From NCBI GenBank assembly GCA_009746045.1, contig RPFO01001263.1, positions 1-26,446 of the forward strand: a stretch of DNA of 26,446 nucleotides, given 5' to 3'. The DNA is from Mesostigma viride. Its lineage: Eukaryota; Streptophyta; Mesostigmatophyceae; Mesostigmatales; Mesostigmataceae. The notes under the pieces were generated by a model. The model had not been told where the DNA came from. It saw nothing but the letters and a program-made list of their open reading frames with translations, and made no database searches. Below are positions 10,899 to 19,867 of this stretch, one piece after another. Position 1 is the stretch's first letter; each line of letters begins with the position of its first letter. A program made the translations under genes and the position numbers.

Positions 10899-11241
10899 GT
10901 GGTACACAAATACCGTACAAGTGATACACAAATACCGTACAAGTGATACACAAATACCGTACAAGTGATACACAATTGCAGCCAGGACAACAGCGGGTCG
11001 CTGCGTACCTGCTGCGGGAAGGAGGGGGTGATACACAAATACCGTACAAGTGATACACAAATACCGTACAAGTGATACACAATTGCAGCCAGGACAACAG
11101 CGGGTCGCTGCGTACCTGCCGTGGGAAGGAGGGGGGTGATACACAAATACCGTACAAGTGATACACAAATACCGTACAAGTGATACACAATTGCAGCCAG
11201 GACAACAGCGGGTCGCTGCGTACCTGCCGTGGGAAGGAGGG
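10899..11241. repeat. Higher-order tandem array: 22-bp subunits inside a 107-108-bp unit
   Basis: The subunit GTGATACACAAATACCGTAC plus AA (22 bp) occurs at 10899 (variant GTGGT), 10921 and 10943, then at 11029 and 11051, and again from 11136. Each group ends in a GTGATACACAATTGCAG variant followed by a segment ending in GGGAAGGAGGG. The long units repeat at 10921, 11029 and 11136. The array is interrupted by the hAT-type element at 11242; its continuation, GGGTGGTACACAAAT, is seen directly after that element at 12505. Confidence 0.95.
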
Positions 11242-12254
11242 CAGTGTTTTTTTTAGTGGCGATATGCCGCCAAATGTGGCGGTGTGGCACTTTTTTTGGC
11301 AAAATGTGGCGGTGCCACCCACTTTGACAGGGCTCCCAAGAAGCCACAATTTGGCCGTGCTGTTCTACTTTGTAGTTTCGTTTCGCCACAGGGTGGCCGT
11401 GCCTGAAGTTCACTCTAGTACAGGTTACGCCACCATTGGCGGTGTCAGCCGGTCTTCCGGCCGGCGTTCCGCCACAAGCCTCCCTAGTACTAGAATACTA
11501 CTATGAGTACTACTATGAATGACTAACTTACTGACTGCATAGTGCATGTACGTAGAGGCGGTAGAGCCCGGCCAAGTGCCAAGCGGCAAGTGGCCCGCTG
11601 CCAGAGACCAGAGTGCACTGTGCAGACTGCAGCTTGTGTGCATTTTCACTGTTCAGGCTTCAGCTGGCTGGCGGCCTGGCGGCTGGCGCCTCAGTTATTT
11701 CCAGGTAAATAGGTGTACGTTTATTCCAAATATAACCAGTAGTTAATCCCTGCTAAGCTTAGGGTATCAAGATGTCAGTGGCTAAAACGGAGCCTTACTG
11801 GCTTCCCTGGTCTAATAACGCGCCCTATTAGCCTTTCACCTGTCACCGCCACACGTGTGTGTGCCCACCTTCATTAGGATTCGCTGATACTCATTTCCCC
11901 TCTCACCTCTTTGGTCCATAATTGGCTAATAAAATATACCCATTTCCCCGAAAAACGGAGCCTTACTAGACCACGGAAGCCACTGGACTTCTAATGGCGC
12001 CTCAGTTATTAAGTCACTCGCCAGCCGTTGTTGTTGTTGTTGTGTCCCACGCCGCCCAAGGGCAGCAGAGAATCTATAGTGGCCGAGGGCCGGATATATT
12101 TAGTATCGGTGGTATTATCGCCAGCCGTACTGCATTGACTAATGTGTTTCGACTTTCGGCACTAGTAATCGTTGTTGTTAATTTACCAAGTACGCCCGGC
12201 GCCGATGCCTGAGACGGAGACGCTCGCCCGCCTTGTGTACATACAGCCAGTGGG

Positions 12255-12286
<32 letters not shown>

Positions 12287-12497
12287 TACAGCCAGTACGG
12301 CGCCGCGCCGCGCTGACCCAGCTGCCGGCAGGGTCATTGGCTGCACCAAAAAGCCAGCCCGCCACACGTGGCCGTGCCAAGCCCAATTTTAATTGGCTTA
12401 AAGCCACACATTGGCCGAGTAAAATGCAGTTTTCATAGTTCGAAACGCCACAAGTGGCCTAGCGCCACTAGTAACGAAAACCTTAAAAAAAACACTG
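11242..12497 (+). mobile_element. hAT-type non-autonomous element, copy A
   Basis: Starts CAGTGTTTTTTTTAGTGGCG and ends with the complement of CAGTGTTTTTTTTAAGG. It is flanked by the 8-bp direct repeat AAGGAGGG (11234-11241 and 12498-12505). A CAGTG terminus with an 8-bp duplication is the classic hAT signature. The subterminal regions are full of GTGGC/GCCAC words, likely transposase-binding repeats. No transposase is encoded. About 310 bp of it is a nested insertion (11700-12010), leaving about 945 bp of element. It is the inverted relative of the copy at 12542-14132. Confidence 0.93.
11700..11994. mobile_element. Nested insertion in copy A with a 16-bp duplication
   Basis: The sequence TGGCGCCTCAGTTATT appears on both sides (11684-11699 and 11995-12010), while the equivalent site in copy B has no insert. 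Inside are a 20-bp inverted repeat (11799-11818 against 11963-11982, TGGCTTCC.TGGTCTA.TAA) and a direct repeat of AAACGGAGCCTTACT. A duplication of 16 bp is typical of target-primed retroposition, and one strand has a weak tRNA-like GTGGTCTAGTAAGGC word, so a SINE is possible. The internal inverted repeat argues for a more complex origin. Class unassigned. Confidence 0.7.
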
Positions 12498-12541
12498 AAG
12501 GAGGGGGGTGGTACACAAATATCCGACCTATATATTAGCAA
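12498..12541. repeat. 44-bp remnant joining two tandem arrays
   Basis: The left half continues the 107-bp array (GGGTGGTACACAAAT) and the right half matches the start of the next array (CGACCTATATATTAGCAA, compare 14550-14567). The ends of this segment are the target duplications of copy A (AAGGAGGG) and copy B (ATTAGCAA). Confidence 0.8.
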
Positions 12542-14132
12542 CAGTGTTTTTTTTAAGGTTTTCGTTACTAGTGGCGCTAGGCCACTTGTGGCGTTTCGAA
12601 CTATGAAAACTGCAGTTTACTTGGCCAATGTGTGGCTTTAAGCCAATTAAAATTGGGCTTGGCACGGCCACGTGTGGCGGGCTGGCTTTTTGGTGCAGCA
12701 AATGACCCTGCCGGCAGCGGGGTCAGCGCGGCGCGGCGCCGTACTGGCTGTATGTTGTTGTTGTTGTTGTTGTTTCCCACTGGCTGTATGTACACAAGGC
12801 GGGCGAGCGTTAGGGTTGTACCGAATAGCGTTTTGGCTTGCCGAATCGGATACTCGGACCAGGGGGGTGCCCCGAACCCGATGCCGAATATATTTGGAGC
12901 CTCCCGATACCGATACCGAATATGTTCGGAGCCGAAGGGCCCTTCCCGAATCGAACACCGAATAGTTCTCCGAACTATTCGGACGCCGATCGAATAATGA
13001 CGACAGTAGCTACTATAACGTATTAGGTAGATAACTTGTATCATTTATATTAATGAGACTTATATTAATTATTTTGTATCAATTATATATTGAGATACAC
13101 TTAGTGTTTAATACTTTGACGAGCACAGTTGCCTTCCCTGCATAGTGCATTCAGCTTTTGGGCGTTGGCCTAACTCTGAGTCGGCGGAGGCATGACCGCG
13201 CCAGCTGGTGAGTGGAGGCTGGAGGCTGCGCCGCCCGCTAGTAGGGGTACTACTATTCGATATTCGGAACTACGAATATATTCGTCGAATAGTAGGGTGT
13301 CCCGATTTCGATACCGAACATATTCGGAAGTAGAGCTTGCCTCCCGATACCGATACCGAATATGTTCAGACGGACAGACCGTTCGCCGTATACTGAACAT
13401 ATTCGGTGTTCGGTTCGGTATTCGGGGGATATTCGGTATTCGGAACACTATTCGGTACAACCCTAGCGAGCGTCTCCGTCTCAGGCATCGGCGCCGGGCG
13501 TACTTGGTAAATTAACAACAACGATTACTAGTGCCGAAAGTCGAATCACATTAGTCAATTCAGTACGGCTGGCGATAGTACCACCGATACTAAATATATC
13601 CGGCCCTCGGCCACTATAGATTCTCTGCTGCCCTTAGGCGGCGTGGGACACAACAACAACGGCTGGCGAGTGACTGAAGTGAGGCGCCAGCCGCCAGGCC
13701 GCCAGCCAGCTGAAGCCTGAACAGTGACAAAGCACACAAGCTGCAGTCTGCACAGTGCACTCTGGTCTCTGGCAGCGGGCCACTTGCCACTTGGCACTTG
13801 GCCGGGCTCTACCGCCTCTACGTACATGCACTTATGCAGTCAGTAAGTTAGTCAGTCATAGTAGTACTCATAGTAGTATTCTTGTACTAGGGAGGCTTGT
13901 GGCGGAACGCCGGCCGGAAAACCGGCTGACACCGCCAATTGTGGCGTAACCTGTACTAGAGTGAACTTCAGGCACGGCCACCCTGTGGCGAAACGAAACT
14001 ACAAAGTAGAACAGCACGGCCAAATTGTGGCTTCTTGGGAGCCCTGTCAAAGTGGGTGGCACCGCCACATTTTGCCAAAAAAAGTGCCACACCGCCACAT
14101 TTGGCGGCATATCGCCACTAAAAAAAACACTG
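12542..14132 (-). mobile_element. hAT-type non-autonomous element, copy B (inverted)
   Basis: Its left end equals the right end of copy A and its right end equals the complement of copy A's left end, so it is the same family in opposite orientation. It is flanked by ATTAGCAA on both sides (12534-12541 and 14133-14140), a target duplication different from that of copy A, so the two inserted independently. A second element (12811-13465) is nested inside. Without it, copy B is about 930 bp, close to copy A without its insert. AAC/GTT triplet runs of different length in the two copies account for part of the difference. Confidence 0.93.
12811..13465. mobile_element. MITE (hAT-like, TAGGG ends) nested in copy B
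   Basis: Ends are TAGGGTTGTACCGAATAG and its complement, flanked by the 8-bp direct repeat GCGAGCGT (12803-12810 and 13466-13473). Copy A has an uninterrupted GCGAGCGT at the matching place, which confirms the empty site. The 655-bp interior carries many CCGAATA/TATTCGG subterminal repeats on both sides and an AT-rich middle. It encodes no transposase. Confidence 0.93.
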
Positions 14133-14830
14133 ATTAGCAATAGCCGCCGCCTATCAAACAGGTCCTATTCATCACGAGCGTCAACGCCCCGTCATCGCCC
14201 CGTCATCGCCCGGCCGAGGGCCTTAACCTGTTAACTCTTTATTCGGAGTGATAGTCAACGACCTATACTACCAATAGCTGCCGCATATCAAACATGGGCT
14301 TATCATCACGCCCGTCGAGGGCGATGACGGTGACGACCGTCACCGTCATCGCCCTCGACGGGCCAACATCTAAACTCTTCTCTTAATCAACAATCTATAT
14401 TACCAATAGCCGCCGCCTATCAAACAGATCCTATTCATCACGCGCGTCAACGCCCCGTCATCGCCCCGTCATCGCCCCGTGATCGCCATGCCGAGCCAGC
14501 CGAGGGCCAACCTCTTAACTCTTTACATTTGTATTCGGAGTAGTAGTCAACGACCTATATTACCAATAGCCGCCGCATATCAAAAAGGTCGTATTCATGA
14601 CGCCCGTCGAGGGCGATGACGGTGACGCCGTCACCGTCATCGCCCACGGGCCAACATCTAAACTCTTCTCTTAATCAACAATCTATATTACCAATAGCCG
14701 CCGCCTGTCAAACAGATCCTATTCATCACGCGCGTCAACGCCCCGTCATCGCCCCGTCATCGCCCCGTCATCGCTCCGTGATCGCCATGCGGACTGCCGA
14801 GGGCCAACCTCTTAACTCTTTATTCGGAGT
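14133..14830. repeat. Higher-order tandem array of about 290 bp with internal hairpins
   Basis: The word CCAATAGCYGCCGC recurs at about 14267, 14400, 14561 and 14690, with a related AGCAATAGCC start at 14136. Two alternating monomers (about 130 and 160 bp) make a unit of about 290 bp. One monomer type carries CGCCCCGTCATCGCCCCGTC repeats. The other carries a GTCGAGGGCGATGACGG palindrome. The array was entered on its left by hAT copy B. Confidence 0.9.
14311..14362. repeat. Perfect 25-bp-arm hairpin
   Basis: CCCGTCGAGGGCGATGACGG plus five further bases pair exactly with the arm after a 2-base spacer. The equivalent site in the next unit (14603-14650) has lost four bases from one arm. Confidence 0.9.
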
Positions 14831-16315
14831 AATAGTTAACTGCCGGCATTGCCATACAAGAAGAAGCTCTCGATCCTAGGTATAGACTACCTCGGGTATC
14901 ATCATCGTAATTGCTAGCATCGAGATCATTCATACCTACCGACGATGGCCAGCTGCAAAAGAAAAATGTCGACCAACAGACAGGACCTATCGCCGGGAAC
15001 CCTCAAGGCAATAAGGGCGAGACAGGCTTTCACCGTTAAGTAAAGTTGTCCACATCGTGCTAAGGAATTTGTGCTAATCTATGAGTACCTATATGGACAC
15101 TTTGTCGCATTTTTTACATGGCAAATAAGCGATGTATGTGTCATGTAGGCTGCCATTGGTGCATGCATGCATGGGCCAGCAATGATGGTCAGAGGTACAT
15201 TGTGCCTATGAGATAACCATCGATTTGTTGATCAGCAAGTGATTCATTACGTGAGACAACAATATGTTTGGGGGCTAAGCTTCTTACATTGGTCACATGG
15301 CCCGCCATAATTGTTTTCTTATGTGTTTAAGGTTAGGGCTCTGTTCATGACTGAACGTCATGAACGCGCTCTATTCATGACATTGATTAATTGATTTTAA
15401 TTAGTCTCATGTCCATGTTGGGGGACCGGGATCTCTGAATTCCCCAAAGAAGATATAGTGGAAGTCACCCCAAGACGTCAATATCCGTCAAGACGTCAAT
15501 AACAACATGTATGTCCACAGCTCAGCTAGTAGTCTAAAATATGGGCCTCGAGCTAATCTTGCACGCAAGCAATGCCTATCATCAAGGATTAATTAATGCC
15601 TATCAACAAGGAGACAATCATGCTTGTTAAATTTCCTAGGACCCACAACTGGGGGGTCGTAGTCTTTGACAATGTCCGCCTGGGCAACGCTACTAATCCT
15701 ACACATCCGAGGTCCCATGTCTGAATAAGAGGGGTTGAGCGGATGACGCCAACAGTGTCTGTGCTCTGCATGTCAGCTAAAATCATATCGCGGAGACAAA
15801 CATATGGCGGTATGTCCAATGTTGGCCACTGCGTCGCCTAACAGGTTCTTACATGGTCGGCAAGGGCCTGACCATGTAAGAAGATATCTCCCTGGCTGGC
15901 CAGTCCACAAGGAACCAGCACAGACCTCATCTGAATCAACCTGATTAATTAACTAACTACTTAATTCATTTATTAAACTCATGCCCCCATTAGGGAGTCA
16001 AGGAGCATTAGCTAACCCCGATTAATTAATTCATTAATTAAACACGTGCTCCTGTTGGGGAGTCACGGAGCACCGAAGTGCTTTTAATCCCTGTGTGTGC
16101 ACAACAGGAGAAAGGGCAGAGACCCCCAGTCTCCTTCATGCCTAAGGCATGCCACAGCTGCATTCGGGAACGCTAGCTAAACGGACACGCTAACGATCCG
16201 GCAATCTGTGGGTGCAATAAGACCCATGTGAGCATGGCATAACACTAGGAGCGTGGGCAAGTAATCTCATCATAGCCAGGACGTAGCATGGCTGTACTAG
16301 GACTAACCCCGATCA
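14831..16315. other. Non-coding stretch with diverged duplications
   Basis: No supported gene. Two related blocks of about 80 bp at about 15938 and 16017 share GATTAATTAA, ATTAAAC, GGGGAGTCA or AGGGAGTCA and GGAGCA. A hairpin with 13-bp arms (TTCTTACATGGTC, 15846-15858 and 15870-15882) and a smaller one (GTTCATGAC, 15343-15365) are present. An AAGACGTCAATA repeat lies at about 15470-15500. Confidence 0.5.
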
Positions 16316-16974
16316 ATGGATGGATGGATGGATGGATGGATGGATGGATGGATGGATGGATGGATGGATGGATGGATGGATGGATGGATGGATGGATGGA
16401 TGGATGGATGGATGGATGGATGGATGGATGGATGGATGGATGGATGGATGGATGGATGGATGGATGGATGGATGGATGGATGGATGGATGGATGGATGGA
16501 TGGATGGATGGATGGATGGATGGATGGATGGATGGATGGATGGATGGATGGATGGATGGATGGATGGATGGATGGATGGATGGATGGATGGATGGATGGA
16601 TGGATGGATGGATGGATGGATGGATGGATGGATGGATGGATGGATGGATGGATGGATGGATGGATGGATGGATGGATGGATGGATGGATGGATGGATGGA
16701 TGGATGGATGGATGGATGGATGGATGGATGGATGGATGGATGGATGGATGGATGGATGGATGGATGGATGGATGGATGGATGGATGGATGGATGGATGGA
16801 TGGATGGATGGATGGATGGATGGATGGATGGATGGATGGATGGATGGATGGATGGATGGATGGATGGATGGATGGATGGATGGATGGATGGATGGATGGA
16901 TGGATGGATGGATGGATGGATGGATGGATGGATGGATGGATGGATGGATGGATGGATGGATGGATGGATGGATG
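16316..16974. repeat. Uninterrupted (ATGG)n tract, 659 bp
   Basis: About 165 copies of ATGG without a visible interruption. Since 4 is not a multiple of 3, all three + frames read the same Trp-Met-Asp-Gly cycle and all three - frames read Ser-Ile-His-Pro, producing long artificial ORFs. The tract lies just left of the change to GC-rich viral-like sequence. Confidence 0.99.
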
Positions 16975-17515
16975 TCAGGCTTGTCTTACATGATGCAGTG
17001 GAACTTTGGTGCTGGAGGGTTAATTGCGGCCCGGTCTGGTTTAGCTTCAGTGCTCTCATGGCGGCCTTCATTTGTAATTATTTGAATGCATGCCCATTGG
17101 GCCATGCATAGTGTATATTTTTTACGCATGCACGCCCATTATGTATCGCTGGGTCCATCCCATCAATGCTTGTTTATTGCCAGGTCTGGTGTAAGTAAGT
17201 TAGTACTTGCGTGTCATGCGCATGGGCATGTTTAGAGTACCAGCAACTGCGTGAGTGACCCCCTCTTTTCCCCCTGTTGCCCCCCCGTTCCGCGCCGAGT
17301 GCTTGGGGCCCCCGCAGCGTGTCCCCCCCGTTCCGCGCCGAGTGCTTGTCTGTTTCCCTGTTCCCCCGCGCGTGATTGTCTGTTTCCCGCGCGCGAGTAC
17401 GAGTGTGCGAGTGTGTGAGTACGTCGGCAAGTCCGTGTCAGTCTCCGCTGTCGGTGTGCGTGCGTTTATGGTCGCGCTAAAATAATCTCGTGGTTCGGCA
17501 TATAAGTGTCGCGCC
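16975..17515. other. Boundary zone between host-like and viral-like sequence
   Basis: To about 17230 the sequence is mixed in composition. From there it is C/G-rich with a direct duplication of CCCCCGTTCCGCGCCGAGTG (near 17284 and 17326) and of TTGTCTGTTTCCC (near 17346 and 17376). No gene is supported. The last 20 bases hold a TATA-like box for the gene that follows. Confidence 0.5.
17497..17506 (+). promoter_or_regulatory. TATA-like box before the first viral-like gene
   Basis: GGCATATAAG lies 9 bases before the ATG at 17516 and is followed by GTGTCGCG. A similar GGCATAAATA followed by GGGTCGCG occurs at 26153, and GGAATATAAA at 20182. Confidence 0.4.
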
Positions 17516-17962
17516 ATGATGCATCCGGGTTGGTTGTCCGAGGCGCGTCTGATGTGCGAGTTCGTGGGCGCGTGCGTGCAGCCGTCGTCGCACATCCAGG
17601 AGTGGCCGGCGGCGGGCAAGCTGGCGGACGCCTTCAACGCGTTCCTCGCGGCGAAGGGTCTGCCCCCGTACGCCGCGTCCCGTCTGGCGGGCCCCTGCCC
17701 GGTGGCGGACGACCTGGCCCTGTGGTCCGGCGTGCTGGCGGGCAAGGGGGGCGTGCTGATGCACGTGGCGGGGGTCGCTGGGGGCGAGAGCGGGGGGTGG
17801 TACTGGGCGCAGGCGGCCGGCACCCTCCTTGGATCCGCCTCCCCGGGGCCCACGCCTACGTACTATCATGGGAGCGATCCCGAGGATCTCGAGGAGACCG
17901 AATCGCCTCTTTACATTCACCCCCCCGAGCGACAGCCTGCGCGGCGGAGACGCAGGCGGTAG
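17516..17962 (+). CDS. Hypothetical protein, 148 aa, possible winged-helix segment
   Basis: The ATG at 17516 is the first in frame and follows a TATA-like box closely. The N-terminal half has a pattern (CEFVGACV ... aaGKLADAFNAFLAAKG ... ASRLAG) loosely like the small helical or winged-helix domain at the C-terminus of D5-type primase-helicases, often found alone in phage and giant-virus proteins; this is a weak structural guess. The C-terminus has an acidic patch (SDPEDLEETE) and ends in six arginines, possibly a nucleic-acid contact. Its last 46 bases overlap the 3' end of the HNH gene on the other strand, so the two genes converge. Codon use is strongly GC-biased, like the neighbours. Confidence 0.65.
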   Translation: MMHPGWLSEARLMCEFVGACVQPSSHIQEWPAAGKLADAFNAFLAAKGLPPYAASRLAGPCPVADDLALWSGVLAGKGGVLMHVAGVAGGESGGWYWAQAAGTLLGSASPGPTPTYYHGSDPEDLEETESPLYIHPPERQPARRRRRR

Positions 17963-18624
17963 AGGCGCAGTCCGTCGCGCAGGCGCTTTGCGTGGTTGCA
18001 GGCGAAACACAGCAGGGCCGCGTTCCGCCCGCAGTAGCTCCTGTCGGCCGGGTCGCGCCTGTCGAGCGAGGGGCGGTCCCCCTTCCTGGCGCGGGGTCCG
18101 ATGTCCAGCGGCTTGCGACACAGGGCGCACCGCGGTCGGCGCAGGAGCGAGCGGTAGAGCGCCGTGACGTGCGCGGTGCCCAGACACGGCCTGGCCCCGT
18201 CGGCCCGCATGCGCGCGTTGGCGTTCCTGGCCATCTTCTCTGCGCGCGCCCACGCGGCGGGGCGCACGCCCGTCGGCCTGCGGATGGGCGGGGGGCGTAT
18301 GCCGGAGTCTGCCTTCACGGGCCTGGGCAGGCCGCACCTGCGCGCCCTGTCCCTGGCCTCCACCAGCTCGTCGAAGAGGGGGGCGAGGGGCAGGCGGGCG
18401 CAGGGCCAGCAGGTCCACGCGCCGGGGCGGCCGAACACGGCCGAGCGGTCTCGCAGGGAGATGGGGCTGGCGCACCTGCTGCACCTGCCCGTCCAGGCCC
18501 GGGCGGCCCGGGCGAGGGGCACGGGGCGGAAGGTCCGTCCGGCGCTCGCGGCCACGTAGGCGCTCTGGTCGTTGTACTTGCGCACGAGCTCTTCCATGGT
18601 GTGCTGGCGTCTGTCACGTTCCAT
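17917..18624 (-). CDS. HNH endonuclease with two zinc-knuckle pairs, 235 aa
   Basis: ATG at 18624 on the minus strand; a second Met at residue 10 is an alternative start. The C-terminal part (about residues 163-215) has the layout of giant-virus and phage HNH nucleases: CALC knuckle, then PSLDRRDPADRSYCGRN, then CFACNHAKR. In this subgroup the S-L-D-R-x-D and the following N replace the textbook H-N-H spelling, and the two CxxC pairs bind structural zinc. An extra pair, CSRC (residues 48-51) and CWPC (72-75), forms an N-terminal zinc ribbon. The middle is Arg/Ala-rich. The likely activity is metal-dependent DNA cleavage, as in homing endonucleases or nucleases acting on host DNA. It is first in the transcribed direction to converge on the 148-aa gene and is followed upstream by another minus-strand gene 29 bases away, consistent with a short same-strand run. 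Confidence 0.8.
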   Translation of the reverse strand: MERDRRQHTMEELVRKYNDQSAYVAASAGRTFRPVPLARAARAWTGRCSRCASPISLRDRSAVFGRPGAWTCWPCARLPLAPLFDELVEARDRARRCGLPRPVKADSGIRPPPIRRPTGVRPAAWARAEKMARNANARMRADGARPCLGTAHVTALYRSLLRRPRCALCRKPLDIGPRARKGDRPSLDRRDPADRSYCGRNAALLCFACNHAKRLRDGLRLYRLRLRRAGCRSGG

Positions 18625-18653
18625 ACATCAGTATGATGAGGTTATAGTATCGA

Positions 18654-19193
18654 TCACCTCCTCACGCTGCTGCCCTTAGTCCTGACCTTGCCCCTGCGGA
18701 TTCCGCGTGGAGCGCCCGCCTCGTGCAGGCGGTACCTGACACGCGGCAGCTCTGGGAACCTCGTTTGGGGCCCAACCAGAGCCATGCCCCCCGCCTGGTA
18801 CCCGTAGGTGTCTTCTTCGGGCGGAGGAAGTTTGAACGGGCCAGCCGGCCCCCACGAGTGGATCATTTCCGCCATGCGGTCATTCGCATCCTGCGCGGTC
18901 AACGGCGGCGGCGGCAGTGGCGCGTAGGGTGGGAAGACCCCCGCCGTTCTCGACTGCATCCCCCTGAGGAACGTCTGCGGAGGGGGCATCACCGGGGCGC
19001 CGCCCTGGGGGGAGGCCGGACGAGGCCTGCGCCGATTCGGCGCGCTGACCGCTTCCTCGCCCCGTTCCCAGGTGTTCTGGGCCTCGGTGCTGGACGCGCG
19101 CACCCTGTGCGCGGCGCACCGACCATGGCAGGCACCTGAGGCGGGGCGGCGGCACCTGAGGCCCTTGGATGTGAGAGAAGTGCACTTAGTCAT
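18654..19193 (-). CDS. Protein with N-terminal C-x9-C-x11-C-x2-H zinc motif, 179 aa
   Basis: ATG at 19193. The N-terminus (residues 4-29) is C-x9-C-x11-C-x2-H with the core TSKGLRC, a short Cys/His domain of the kind that recurs in bacterial and giant-virus proteins (DUF5763-like by appearance). The rest is a Pro-rich linker (MPPPQTF, PLPPPPL) and a segment rich in Gly, Tyr and Pro (around YGYQAGGMALVGP), ending in a basic tail (KVRTKGSSVRR). The function of this domain class is unknown; nucleic-acid or protein binding through one zinc ion is the natural guess. The gene at 25484 has the same motif with the same first spacing. It sits between the HNH gene and the P-loop kinase on the same strand. 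Confidence 0.75.
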   Translation of the reverse strand: MTKCTSLTSKGLRCRRPASGACHGRCAAHRVRASSTEAQNTWERGEEAVSAPNRRRPRPASPQGGAPVMPPPQTFLRGMQSRTAGVFPPYAPLPPPPLTAQDANDRMAEMIHSWGPAGPFKLPPPEEDTYGYQAGGMALVGPQTRFPELPRVRYRLHEAGAPRGIRRGKVRTKGSSVRR

Positions 19194-19231
19194 GCGAGCG
19201 AGTCATGCACGATACGCAGAGATATTTGTGT

Positions 19232-19789
19232 TCATTCCTCCCCGAGGGCGTCGATGAAGCGGGCGATCGCGTCCTGGGGCACGACCTTGTAGCCCCTGGC
19301 CTTCATGTAGTCCCTCCTCTGCTTGTAGTTGCGGACGAAGTCGGGGTAGTTGGAGGGTATGCTCGCGAGGTTGGCCACGCGGGGGATGTCGATGTCCCTG
19401 GGGTCCGCGACCTCGCGCACGTGCCTGCGCAGGTCGTCGGCGCGCGTGACGTACTTGTCCACCTCGCGCAGGAGCAGGCGGCGGTAGGCGGCGGGGTGGT
19501 CCTCGAGGCGGATGAAGAACTTGTGGTTCGCCCTGGGGGGCGCGTGCAGGCCGACGAACACGAGCGGGCGGTCTCGCTCCCTGTCCCTGACGAGCTCTCG
19601 TATCATGCGGTTCACGAGGGCTCGCTTGTTGACGGCCCTCTGCCCGTCTCGCTTCCTCTCGTCGGCTATGTCGTCGGCCTTGGCCCACAGGTCGTCCGTG
19701 TCCACGCACTTGGCCTTGATCCTGAGCATGGAGCAGAGGAAGGTCTTGCCCGATCCCGGCACGCCCTCCACGTGCACGATCGCCGACAT
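19232..19789 (-). CDS. P-loop nucleoside/nucleotide-kinase-like protein, 185 aa
   Basis: The open frame extends further 5' only through non-ATG codons, so I place the start at ATG 19789 (MSAIVHVEG). Residues 7-17 form a Walker A loop with G-V-P-G-S-G-K-T; a D-T-D-D motif follows at residues 30-33, typical of small P-loop kinases that phosphorylate nucleosides, sugars or polynucleotide ends. A hydrophobic strand with LVFVGLH (about 76-82) fits the next core strand, and Arg-rich helices (about 103-130) could form the lid. Length matches single-domain kinases of this group in giant viruses. The substrate cannot be read from the sequence. It is transcribed away from the 94-aa gene with 78 bases between them; that gap contains a run of T and CATATA-like words for a divergent promoter. 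Confidence 0.8.
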   Translation of the reverse strand: MSAIVHVEGVPGSGKTFLCSMLRIKAKCVDTDDLWAKADDIADERKRDGQRAVNKRALVNRMIRELVRDRERDRPLVFVGLHAPPRANHKFFIRLEDHPAAYRRLLLREVDKYVTRADDLRRHVREVADPRDIDIPRVANLASIPSNYPDFVRNYKQRRDYMKARGYKVVPQDAIARFIDALGEE

Positions 19790-19867
19790 GGGCCGCTCGT
19801 ATATGACGTACGGCACACAAAATTTGATGGTCCGGGCGAGTTTTTTTTCGCGTGCTGCTATTTGAAG
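19790..19867. promoter_or_regulatory. Divergent promoter region
   Basis: 78 bases between two divergent start codons, visibly AT-richer than the genes, with a CATATA word (minus strand, near the kinase start), AAAATTTGATG and T8. It must contain promoters for both genes if both are expressed. Confidence 0.45.

Noticed and set aside
10458-11413. Minus-strand frames with repeated Cys-Ile-Thr-Cys-Thr-Val-Phe sequence
   Set aside because: They are translations of the 22-bp/107-bp tandem array and cross the transposon boundary.
12803-12816. Telomere-like TTAGGG at 12810
   Set aside because: A single copy, explained as the last base of a target duplication plus the TAGGG end of a MITE.
11994-13044. 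Open frames with poly-Asn, poly-Cys or poly-Val runs
   Set aside because: They arise from AAC/GTT triplet runs inside the two non-autonomous hAT copies.
15589-15819. 76-codon minus-strand frame
   Set aside because: Isolated, no domain, and the start is not supported by context.
16288-17111. Very long Met-Asp-Gly-Trp and Ser-Ile-His-Pro reading frames on both strands
   Set aside because: They follow automatically from the (ATGG)n tract, which is open in all six frames.
19205-19867. Extension of the 94-aa gene upstream to 19205
   Set aside because: The upstream part is the exact antisense of the P-loop kinase gene; the ATG at 19868 after the AT-rich gap is the better start.
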